From DASSCW01 sp036555005 (lineage in GTDB: Bacteria; Chloroflexota; Limnocylindria; QHBO01), in contig DATBME010000118.1 of assembly GCA_036555005.1 (NCBI GenBank), positions 1 to 11,662 of the forward strand: a stretch of DNA of 11,662 nucleotides. The letters are read 5' to 3'. The translations under genes and the position numbers were made by a program. Below, piece after piece: positions 5,596 to 11,662 of the stretch. Below the pieces are notes generated by a model. The model saw nothing but the letters and a program-made list of their open reading frames with translations, searched no databases and had not been told where the DNA came from. The first letter of the stretch is position 1. Each line of letters opens with the position of its first letter.

Positions 5596-6888
5596 ATGTC
5601 GACCGTCCGCCACCGCAGCCTGCTCATCCTGGCCCTGATCGCCGTCGTCGCGATCATGGCACCGGGCAGCACCCAGCCCGCTGTCAGGGCCGGCGGCGGC
5701 GTTGACGATGCCATCACCGAGCAGCAGCGGATGCAGGCCGAGCTCGCGCGCCAGCGGCAGCAGCTGTCCGAGCTGCGACGCCAGCAGGCGTACCTGACCG
5801 CCAGCCTGGCGACCCTGCACACTGACCTCAGACGTACCGGGCTGGAGCTCGCCAAGGCGGTGCAGCAACTGGAGCGCGTGACCGTGTCGCTCGAGGCCTC
5901 GCGCGCCGCGCTCGACGACTACCGACGCCAGATCCAGAACCTGGCCGACAACCTGCAACGCGTGGCCGCCGAGCTGGTGACCACGCGCCATGAGCTGGCG
6001 GAGCGTGAGGCGCTGCTGCAGGACCACCTGCGGCTGGCCTACGAGCAGTCGCAGACCTCGATGCTGGAAGTCCTGCTCTCGACCGACTCGTTCGGCGAGG
6101 CCTCCAACCAGCTGACCTCGATGCTCACCCTGTCCGACGAGGACCGTCGCCTGGCGGCTGAGATCCGCGACACCAGGGAGCGCCTGGCAGTGCGGCAGCA
6201 GACCCTGCGTGATGGGCGAGTCACGCTGACCGACCTGCGCGACGCCGAGAAGGAACGGTCGCAGGCCCTGGCCGTCCAGCAGCGCCAGGTGGATGCCGCG
6301 CGGCGCACGCTGAAAACCTACCAGCGCCGCCTGGAGGAGCTCCGCGCGCGGCAGGAGGCGCAATACGCCCGGTCGGTGCGCAATGAGCGGCACACGCGGG
6401 AGCTGATCGACGAGCAGCACGAGGAGCTCGCCGGCCAGCGCGAGCTGGTCGAGCGCCTGAAGCGGCGTGCCGACCGCCTGGACATCGCCTATCGCGGCCG
6501 CTTCGCCTGGCCAGAGCGCGGCGACTTCTACGTGACCCAGGAGTTCGGCTGGACCAACTTCGACCATCACCACACCGGCATGGACATGGCCTACCACACC
6601 GGCTGCGGCGGGCCGATCTACGCCGCCGGATCGGGGACGATCCTGGCCGATGGGCGGCCGAACCTCGCCTATGGCGACACGGCCATCGGCGTCGTGATCG
6701 GGCACAGCCAGCGCCTGCAGACGTGGTACTGGCACCTGGCGCGCGAGGTCGTCAGCGTGGGGCAGGAGGTCGAGACCGGCGACCTGATCGGCTACGAGGG
6801 CGCCACCGGCAAGGCGACCGGCTGCCACCTCCACTTCCAGATCCAGCTGGACGAGCAGCCGGTCGAGCCCCGCAACTACCTCCCCTAG
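5596..6888 (+). CDS. Secreted coiled-coil M23 (LytM-type) peptidoglycan endopeptidase
   Basis: A 430-residue exported cell-wall hydrolase. Residues 1-32 form a Sec signal peptide (RHR, hydrophobic 9-22, cleavage likely after AVRA). Residues about 36-300 are one long, Gln/Arg/Glu/Leu-rich coiled coil in the manner of EnvC, PcsB and other division-associated hydrolases. The C-terminal M23 domain (about 305-430) keeps the full zinc and catalytic set: H326 and D330 (HTGMD), H380 (WYWHL), and H411/H413 (CHLHF). With all ligands present it should be an active metalloendopeptidase cutting peptide cross-links, rather than an EnvC-like activator that has lost them. In PcsB/EnvC systems the coiled coil is contacted by FtsEX; no ftsEX is in view. 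Its own promoter precedes it, and the class A PBP gene follows after 198 bp, giving a cutting/building pair for peptidoglycan. Confidence 0.93.
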   Translation: MSTVRHRSLLILALIAVVAIMAPGSTQPAVRAGGGVDDAITEQQRMQAELARQRQQLSELRRQQAYLTASLATLHTDLRRTGLELAKAVQQLERVTVSLEASRAALDDYRRQIQNLADNLQRVAAELVTTRHELAEREALLQDHLRLAYEQSQTSMLEVLLSTDSFGEASNQLTSMLTLSDEDRRLAAEIRDTRERLAVRQQTLRDGRVTLTDLRDAEKERSQALAVQQRQVDAARRTLKTYQRRLEELRARQEAQYARSVRNERHTRELIDEQHEELAGQRELVERLKRRADRLDIAYRGRFAWPERGDFYVTQEFGWTNFDHHHTGMDMAYHTGCGGPIYAAGSGTILADGRPNLAYGDTAIGVVIGHSQRLQTWYWHLAREVVSVGQEVETGDLIGYEGATGKATGCHLHFQIQLDEQPVEPRNYLP

Positions 6889-6910
6889 ACCGATCTCACC
6901 CATCGGAGCT

Positions 6911-6927
6911 GATGGCCGCCGGCCATC
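6911..6927 (+). terminator. Hairpin 22 bp after the M23 gene, possible terminator
   Basis: GATGGCC-GCC-GGCCATC is a perfect 7-bp stem with a 3-nt loop. A weaker dyad, CCGAT (6890-6894) with ATCGG (6902-6906), precedes it. No T run follows, so intrinsic termination is uncertain. Confidence 0.4.
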
Positions 6928-6931
6928 CCAC

Positions 6932-6961
6932 CGCTCGCGGCGGCGCAACGCTCGCGGCGGC
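6932..6961. repeat. Two copies of a 13-bp direct repeat
   Basis: CGCTCGCGGCGGC occurs at 6932-6944 and again at 6949-6961, 17 bp apart start to start, in the 198-bp gap between the M23 and PBP genes. It may be a binding site pair or slippage in GC-rich DNA. Apart from this, the hairpin and the PBP promoter, I see nothing in this gap. Confidence 0.4.
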
Positions 6962-7048
6962 ATGCCCACCGGCCTCCAACCACGCTCAGAGCGACGCGGA
7001 CAGGCGAGGCAGGCACGGTGGGTGCTAAGAGTTCTTATCCGGTGATGA

Positions 7049-7078
7049 TTCGACCGACGGCGGCGCTTCGGGTACCGT
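7049..7078 (+). promoter_or_regulatory. Candidate promoter of the PBP gene
   Basis: TTCGAC (7049-7054) and TACCGT (7073-7078) are 18 bp apart. The -10 matches the TANNNT core only. Its end is 8 nt before the ATG at 7087, and there is no Shine-Dalgarno, so the mRNA would start at or near the ATG. Confidence 0.4.
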
Positions 7079-7086
7079 AGCGCCGG

Positions 7087-9879
7087 ATGCACCCCGCCAT
7101 GCAGCGGCGGCGCCATCGGTTGATGGCGCGCCGCACGACCCGCAGCCGCGGCTCGCGGCGCGGCATGGCCGCTACCGCCTTTATCGTGCTGGTCGGCCTG
7201 TTCGCGCTGTCGGTCGTCGGTACCTTCGGCGGCACGGCCGGCGGCCTGCTGCTCACCTACCAGTCGGTCTACACCAGCCTGCCGGACGGCCACCTGCTCG
7301 ACGGCATCGACCTGCCCGCCTCGACGTACGTGTACGACCGGACCGGAAAGCGGCTGCTGGCGCGCTTCGAGTGCCAGAACCGCGAGCAGGTGCGCTTCGA
7401 CGAGGTGCCGGCGAATATCGTCAACGCCGCGGTCGCCGCCGAGGACCGCACCTACTGGACCAACGACGGGGTCGACTACCCCGCCATCCTGCGCGCGGCC
7501 TTCGCCAACCTTGAGGCTGGCGAGGTGGTGCAGGGCGCCTCGACCATCACCCAGCAGGTGATCAAGTACGCCGGCTCGATCAAGCTGGCCGAGGAGGCGA
7601 TGCAGCCGTCGGGCTCGGCGGCGCCGTCAGCCGAGCTGGATCCAAAGGCCACCGAGCAGGATGCCGAGCCGGAGATCTGCCAGCCGCCGCGCCTCACCTT
7701 CCTGGAGTCGGACCGCAAGCTGTGGGACAAGGTCCAGGAAGCGGTCATGGCCAGGAAGCTGACCGAGGCCTACCCGGGGCAGGACGGCAAGCAGCGCATC
7801 CTGGAGACCTACCTGAACCTGATCTTCTACGGCAACGGCTCGTACGGGATCAAGGCGGCGGCGGCGAACTACTTCGGCAAGGACGACCTGAACGACCTGA
7901 GCCTGTCGCAGGCGGCCTTCCTGGCCGGCCTGCCGCAGCTGCCATCGGTCTACGACCCCTACTTCAACGACCAGGGACCGGAGCGGGCCATGGCTCGTCG
8001 CGACCAGGTGCTGCAGGCCATGCGCCGCGACAACTACATCACCCAGAAGCAGCTGGATGACGCGCTCAAGGTGACCTGGGGCGAGATGAAGCCCAACCGC
8101 ATCACTTCGGTCCTGCGCGAGCCGCACTTCAGCTTCAGGGTGCAGCGCGAGGCGGAGTCGATCCTGGCGGCGCTGGGCGTCGCCAACCCGGCGGAGGCGG
8201 TCCGCACCGGCGGCTATCGCATCAAGAGCACGCTCGACCTGGGCCTCCAGAAGGTCGCGCACCGCCAGGTCGAAACCTGGGTCAACGCGCTGGCGGACAA
8301 GAACGTGCACAACGGCGCGCTGGTGGCCATCGACTCGGCCACCGGCGAGATCGTGGCCTACGTGGGCAGCGTCGACTACTACAACCGCAAGGACCCGCGG
8401 GTGCAGGGCCAGTTCGACGTGGCAGGTCTCAGTGTCCGGCAGCCCGGATCCGCCTTCAAGCCGATCGTCTACTCGTCCGCCTTCCGCGCCCGCGAGGCGA
8501 CGCCGGCCACCTTCTTCGTCGACTCGGTCACCCAGTTCGGAGCTGATCGGGCGACCAGCTACATGCCGACCAACGCGGACATCAAGGACCACGGACCGCT
8601 GCTGGCGGTCGACGCGCTGCGCTACTCGCTCAACGTCCCGTCGGTGATGATGCAGTACCTGGTGGGCGTCAACGAGACGGCCAGGTTCGCCGAGTCGATG
8701 GGGATCGCCACCCGCGATTACATCCTGAACCAGGATCCTGGGCTGTCGCTGGGCCTCGGCTCGGTGCCGGTCAACCTGACCAACATGACCGGTGCCTATG
8801 GCGTCTTCGCCCAGCAGGGCGTCCTGCATCCGCCGACCTCGATCCTGGAGATACGCGACCGGAACAACCGGGTCATCTACAGCCTGCGGAAGGACGGGCC
8901 GGAGCAGTCGAGGCCGATGACCCAGGCGGAGGCCTACCTGACGCACTGGATCCTGGAGGGCAACACCAATCCCGAGACGAACGTGCTGTGGGGACCGCGG
9001 GCCGAGCTGCGCGACCCGAACGGCCTGCGCCGGCAGGCCGGCTTCAAGACCGGCACGACCGACAACTTCATCGACGTCTCGGGGTTCGGCTACGTGCCCG
9101 GCAGCCTGGTGACCGGGGTGTGGATGGGCAACAACAACCGGGAGCCGCTCTCCAATGCGCTGGGCGTGGGCCTGTTCAGCGCCGATGGTCCGCTCTACCT
9201 GTGGCACGACTTCATGGAGATCGCACTGAACCGCAAGTGGGACTGGAACGGCCGCCAGCCGGTGCCGCAGACCGACTTCCCGCAACCGGCCGGCGTGACC
9301 GTGGAGACCGTCTGCAAGTACAGCGGCATGCTCCCGGGCCTCTGCGGCGAAACCCGTGAGATCCCCTTCCTGGAGGGGACGGTGCCGCCGGTCGATAACG
9401 TCCACTCGCAGGGCTGCTTCGACATCGTGCAGGCGATCGCCCAGGATCGCCGCCGGCCGCTGGAGTGGATCGATTCAGCCGACGACTGGTCCTTCCGCTA
9501 CGTGAACGGCCAGACGGGATCGGTCGGCGACGCCACCGAGCTCAAGGAGAATCCCAGCTATCACCTGCAGATCGCGCCGGTGCTCGGCAACAGCGGCTTC
9601 GGATCGCCGATCTGCGGCGAGGTGATCTTCGTGCCCGAGCCGGATGAGACCCCGGACCCCGACGATCCGGACGATCCGGACGACGACGACGACAAGTGCA
9701 AGGGCAATGGCAATCCGCACTGCTCGGCGGAGCCGACCATCAGGGGCGACGACGACGACCTCGGGCCGACCGGTGCGGTGCCGCACGCCGACTTCGGCAT
9801 CGTCATCCCGACCCTCGGCCTCTCGCTGGCGGCCTGGCTGATCCCGCTCGGCGCCCGTGCGGCGCGCCGTCGCCGCTGA
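7087..9879 (+). CDS. Bifunctional class A penicillin-binding protein (peptidoglycan glycosyltransferase/transpeptidase)
   Basis: A 930-residue PBP1a-type enzyme that polymerises lipid II and cross-links the stem peptides outside the membrane. An Arg-rich cytosolic start (residues 7-24) precedes a membrane helix (about 26-52). The GT51 domain (about 93-290) has the catalytic E119 in AAEDR, QGASTITQQ (149-157), RKLTE with E227, and ILETYLN. The transpeptidase domain (about 410-690) has SxxK at S455/K458 (GSAFKP), SLN at 514-516 and KTGTT at 654-658, so both activities look intact. Odd features: an Ala/Pro/Glu-rich insertion of some 35-40 residues at about 165-205 within GT51, and a long tail with an acidic Asp/Pro stretch (850-869), a hydrophobic segment (903-922) and a final RRRR. 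All eight Cys (96, 198, 743, 753, 777, 843, 871, 879) are extracytoplasmic. At 930 residues it is longer than most class A PBPs. Alternative ATGs at 7099 and 7123 also lack a Shine-Dalgarno. Confidence 0.96.
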   Translation: MHPAMQRRRHRLMARRTTRSRGSRRGMAATAFIVLVGLFALSVVGTFGGTAGGLLLTYQSVYTSLPDGHLLDGIDLPASTYVYDRTGKRLLARFECQNREQVRFDEVPANIVNAAVAAEDRTYWTNDGVDYPAILRAAFANLEAGEVVQGASTITQQVIKYAGSIKLAEEAMQPSGSAAPSAELDPKATEQDAEPEICQPPRLTFLESDRKLWDKVQEAVMARKLTEAYPGQDGKQRILETYLNLIFYGNGSYGIKAAAANYFGKDDLNDLSLSQAAFLAGLPQLPSVYDPYFNDQGPERAMARRDQVLQAMRRDNYITQKQLDDALKVTWGEMKPNRITSVLREPHFSFRVQREAESILAALGVANPAEAVRTGGYRIKSTLDLGLQKVAHRQVETWVNALADKNVHNGALVAIDSATGEIVAYVGSVDYYNRKDPRVQGQFDVAGLSVRQPGSAFKPIVYSSAFRAREATPATFFVDSVTQFGADRATSYMPTNADIKDHGPLLAVDALRYSLNVPSVMMQYLVGVNETARFAESMGIATRDYILNQDPGLSLGLGSVPVNLTNMTGAYGVFAQQGVLHPPTSILEIRDRNNRVIYSLRKDGPEQSRPMTQAEAYLTHWILEGNTNPETNVLWGPRAELRDPNGLRRQAGFKTGTTDNFIDVSGFGYVPGSLVTGVWMGNNNREPLSNALGVGLFSADGPLYLWHDFMEIALNRKWDWNGRQPVPQTDFPQPAGVTVETVCKYSGMLPGLCGETREIPFLEGTVPPVDNVHSQGCFDIVQAIAQDRRRPLEWIDSADDWSFRYVNGQTGSVGDATELKENPSYHLQIAPVLGNSGFGSPICGEVIFVPEPDETPDPDDPDDPDDDDDKCKGNGNPHCSAEPTIRGDDDDLGPTGAVPHADFGIVIPTLGLSLAAWLIPLGARAARRRR

Positions 9880-9910
9880 CCGCCATCGTCCGCCGCCGGT
9901 CGCGGCGCAT

Positions 9911-9915
9911 GGGAG
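9911..9915 (+). promoter_or_regulatory. Weak ribosome binding site for glgC
   Basis: GGGAG, 10 nt before the GTG at 9926. The spacing is long; the overlapping GAGAAT (9913-9918) could instead be a poor -10 for a leaderless transcript. Either way the GTG directly before SASVLTLILAGG is the sensible start. Confidence 0.35.
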
Positions 9916-9925
9916 AATCCGACGC

Positions 9926-11185
9926 GTGTCGGCGTCCGTCCTGACCCTGATCCTGGCCGGAGGCGAGGGGGAACGGCTGTCGGTGCTCTCGCAGGTACGC
10001 GCCAAGCCGGGCGTTCCCTTCGGCGGCAAGTACCGGATCATCGACTTCGCCCTGTCGAACGTCGTGAACTCGGGACTCACCGACGTGGCGGTGCTGACCC
10101 AGTACGCGCCGCGCTCGCTGATGGATCACATCGGCGTCGGGCGTCCGTGGGACCTGGACCGCAGCCATGGTGGCGTCACGCTGCTGCAGCCCTACATCGG
10201 ACGCGGCCGGACGCGCGACTGGTATCGCGGCACCGCCGACGCGGTGCTGCAGAACCTGGACTTCATCGCCGATCGGGAGCCCGACCTGGTGCTGATCCTG
10301 GCCGGCGACCACGTCTACAAGATGGACTATCGCCCGTTCATCGAGACGCATCGCGCCAAGCACGCCGAAGTCACCTGCGCCGTGCGCACCGTGCCGCTGG
10401 AAGAGGCGCATCGGTTCGGGATCCTGGAGACCGATGCCGACGGCCGGGTGGTCGACTTCATCGAGAAGCCGGCGCAGCCGGTCAGCAACCTGGTCAGCAT
10501 GGGCGTCTATGTCTTCTCCTGGCCGGTGCTGCGCGATGTCCTGTCGCCCGACCGCGTGGATTTCGGGCGCGACCTCCTGCCGTGGATGGTCGAGGCCGGC
10601 CGCCGGGTCCACGCCTACGAGTTCAAGGGCTATTGGCAGGACGTCGGCACCGTGGAGAGCTACTGGCGGACGAGCCTGGACCTGCTCTCCGACCGGCCGG
10701 AGATCGAGCTGAACGACCTTGGCTGGCTGATCTACACCAGGAGCGAGGAGCGCCCGCCGGCTCGCATCGGCCCGGAGGCGCGGGTCAGCCGCAGCATGGT
10801 GAGCCACGGTTGCGTGGTCGAGGGGACGGTGGACCACAGCATCCTGTCGCCTGGCGTGCGCGTCGGACCGGGAGCCACCATCCGCGACTCGATCGTGATG
10901 TTCGACACCTGGGTCGCCGAGCGGGCGGTGGTCGATCGGGCGATCATCGACAAGGACTGCCGGATCGGCGTCGGGTCGGTGATCGGCAGCGGCGACGACC
11001 TCAAGCCCAATCGCCAGGAGCCTGAGCGCCTCTATGCCGGCATCACCATCGTCGGCAAGCGGGCCACCGTCCCGGCACGGGTCACGGTCGGACGGAACTG
11101 CCGCATCGATCCGGGCGTGGTGCCGGCCGACTTCGCGCGACGGCGCGCCTTCGGAGCGGGCGAGACGGTGGCTCACGCTGGTTGA
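9926..11185 (+). CDS. glgC: Glucose-1-phosphate adenylyltransferase (ADP-glucose pyrophosphorylase)
   Basis: A 419-residue cytoplasmic enzyme that makes ADP-glucose from glucose-1-phosphate and ATP, the committed step of bacterial glycogen synthesis. The nucleotidyltransferase domain (about 1-270) opens with ILAGGEGERL (9-18) and RAKPGVPFGGKYRIIDF, continues with GTADAVLQN, the metal-binding D128 in AGDHVYKMDY, and K181 in FIEKP, which corresponds to the glucose-1-phosphate-binding Lys of E. coli GlgC. WQDVGTVESYW leads into a C-terminal left-handed beta-helix (about 280-410) with hexapeptide-type repeats, the oligomerisation and allosteric region. Length matches the family (about 400-430). 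The open frame extends back to 9857, inside the PBP gene, but those residues are Arg/Pro-rich and not family-like. It lies 46 bp after the PBP, probably cotranscribed, and its stop overlaps the presumed start of the next gene. No other glg gene is visible. Confidence 0.95.
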   Translation: MSASVLTLILAGGEGERLSVLSQVRAKPGVPFGGKYRIIDFALSNVVNSGLTDVAVLTQYAPRSLMDHIGVGRPWDLDRSHGGVTLLQPYIGRGRTRDWYRGTADAVLQNLDFIADREPDLVLILAGDHVYKMDYRPFIETHRAKHAEVTCAVRTVPLEEAHRFGILETDADGRVVDFIEKPAQPVSNLVSMGVYVFSWPVLRDVLSPDRVDFGRDLLPWMVEAGRRVHAYEFKGYWQDVGTVESYWRTSLDLLSDRPEIELNDLGWLIYTRSEERPPARIGPEARVSRSMVSHGCVVEGTVDHSILSPGVRVGPGATIRDSIVMFDTWVAERAVVDRAIIDKDCRIGVGSVIGSGDDLKPNRQEPERLYAGITIVGKRATVPARVTVGRNCRIDPGVVPADFARRRAFGAGETVAHAG

Positions 11186-11662
11186 GCAGGCACCGCCGCT
11201 CGACGCCTGGCTCGCCGAGCTGGGCATCGAGGTCGTCGACGGCAGCGGCCAGCCCGGTGACGCGGCCCTGAGCCGCGACCTGGTGCTGGACGGCGAGCGC
11301 CGATTCGACCTGCGCACCACGGTGGCCTGGGTCGAGGGGGTCGGCCTCTCGCTGTGGGCCTACTACGGCCAGGAGGCGATGGAGATCCCCAAGCGCACCT
11401 TCCACCGCATGCTCCACGCCAACTCCGAGCACCCGTTCGTCAAGTTCGCGCTGGCCGATGATGATCGGCCGATGCTCATGACCGAGCTGCCGACCGCAGG
11501 CCTGAGCCGCGACGAGCTGGGTCGCGGGCTCGCCCGCCTGGCGATCGTGGCCGATCGCCTGCTGGACGACACGCTGCCGGCCGTCGCGGACCGCGGCATC
11601 CTGCCCGACTGGAGCGGCCGCCAGGGACGCAACGCCTCGCTGCTGGCGGACTACCGCGCCGA
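11178..11662 (+). CDS. YbjN-like protein, 3' end beyond the window
   Basis: An open frame of about 161 codons continuing past the right edge. The part WVEGVGLSLWAYY, then FHRMLHANSEHPFVKFALAD, RPMLMTELP and a DELGRGLARLAIVADRLLDD helix, resembles the YbjN / type III secretion chaperone-like fold (a small alpha/beta domain proposed to bind peptides or partner proteins, with no enzyme activity known). The function in this organism is unknown. The frame has no ATG, GTG or TTG at a plausible N terminus: the first in-frame ATG falls in the middle of the conserved domain. I place the start at CTG 11178, six nt after GGTGG (11167-11171) and overlapping the glgC stop by 8 bp, which would allow translational coupling. 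The start is uncertain; a small sequence error just upstream is an alternative. Confidence 0.7.
   Translation, partial: MVEQAPPLDAWLAELGIEVVDGSGQPGDAALSRDLVLDGERRFDLRTTVAWVEGVGLSLWAYYGQEAMEIPKRTFHRMLHANSEHPFVKFALADDDRPMLMTELPTAGLSRDELGRGLARLAIVADRLLDDTLPAVADRGILPDWSGRQGRNASLLADYRA

Noticed and set aside
6912..7028. 38-codon ORF between the M23 and PBP genes
   Set aside because: No Shine-Dalgarno or close promoter, its start lies inside the hairpin stem, and the product has no family-like feature.
5572..7293. Open frame of 573 codons on the minus strand opposite the M23 gene and the PBP start
   Set aside because: Crosses a promoter, an intergenic gap and two gene ends; no recognisable motif; the plus strand is clearly coding.
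7627..9405. Open frame of 592 codons on the minus strand opposite the PBP
   Set aside because: Shadow frame produced by GC-rich codon bias; the product is Arg/His/Val/Leu-rich without any domain, while the opposite strand has unmistakable GT51 and transpeptidase motifs.
9644..9700. GACGATCCG-type tandem repeats at the 3' part of the PBP gene
   Set aside because: These are simply the codons of the acidic Asp/Pro linker; reported as a protein feature and not as a separate DNA repeat.
9803..11320. Open frame of 505 codons on the minus strand opposite glgC
   Set aside because: Antisense of a well-conserved GlgC and spans three gene boundaries; typical high-GC shadow.
11266..11515. CTGAGCCGCGAC occurring twice in the YbjN-like gene
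   Set aside because: Both copies encode the common LSRD in frame with favoured codons; most likely chance in GC-rich coding sequence.
1..11662. CRISPR arrays, tRNA/rRNA genes, insertion sequences, phage or defence genes
   Set aside because: Looked for on both strands; no regularly spaced repeats, cloverleaf-like segments, transposase/integrase motifs or defence-type domains were seen.

Overview
The window is about 11.7 kb of GC-rich (roughly 70% by eye) bacterial DNA, densely coded on both strands. Nothing in it looks horizontally acquired: there is no transposase, integrase, tRNA, rRNA, CRISPR array or phage gene, and base composition is even throughout. Protein features (a GlgC of the RAKPGVPFGGKYRIIDF type, a class A penicillin-binding protein with a Cys-containing tail, a CsbD protein, a short prepilin-peptidase-like protein) and frequent GTG starts fit an uncultured, high-GC, peptidoglycan-containing bacterium. 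Chloroflexota is my best guess and an actinobacterium is the main alternative. This placement is an inference.

Layout. Left part (1-2777): the 3' portion of a HAD-IIA sugar-phosphate-type phosphatase (+) converges on, and overlaps by 8 bp, an adenosine deaminase (-). The deaminase start overlaps or abuts the start of a divergently transcribed secreted, Ala-rich helical protein of unknown function. Centre (2778-5433): an intact M17 leucyl aminopeptidase (pepA, +) with a clear ribosome binding site, then a strong hairpin terminator shared with a small convergent CsbD-family stress gene (-), then a divergent orphan A24 (prepilin-peptidase-like) membrane protein (+). Right part (5434-11662): a run of + genes: a secreted coiled-coil M23 peptidase, a 930-residue bifunctional class A PBP, GlgC (ADP-glucose pyrophosphorylase), and the 5' part of a YbjN-like gene cut by the window edge.

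How the genes work together. The M23 peptidase and the PBP form a small cell-wall module (cutting and building peptidoglycan), each with its own promoter-like sequence. GlgC starts glycogen synthesis. The left-hand genes are nucleotide and peptide housekeeping enzymes. I see no dedicated multi-gene system that would count as a new biological system. The observations most worth checking are: several start codons lying 6-8 nt after a TANNNT box without a Shine-Dalgarno sequence (probable leaderless mRNAs), including a possible 34-codon leader ORF ahead of the M23 gene; the unusual C-terminal acidic/hydrophobic/Arg tail and Cys-bearing insertion of the PBP; and the missing standard start codon of the YbjN-like gene.
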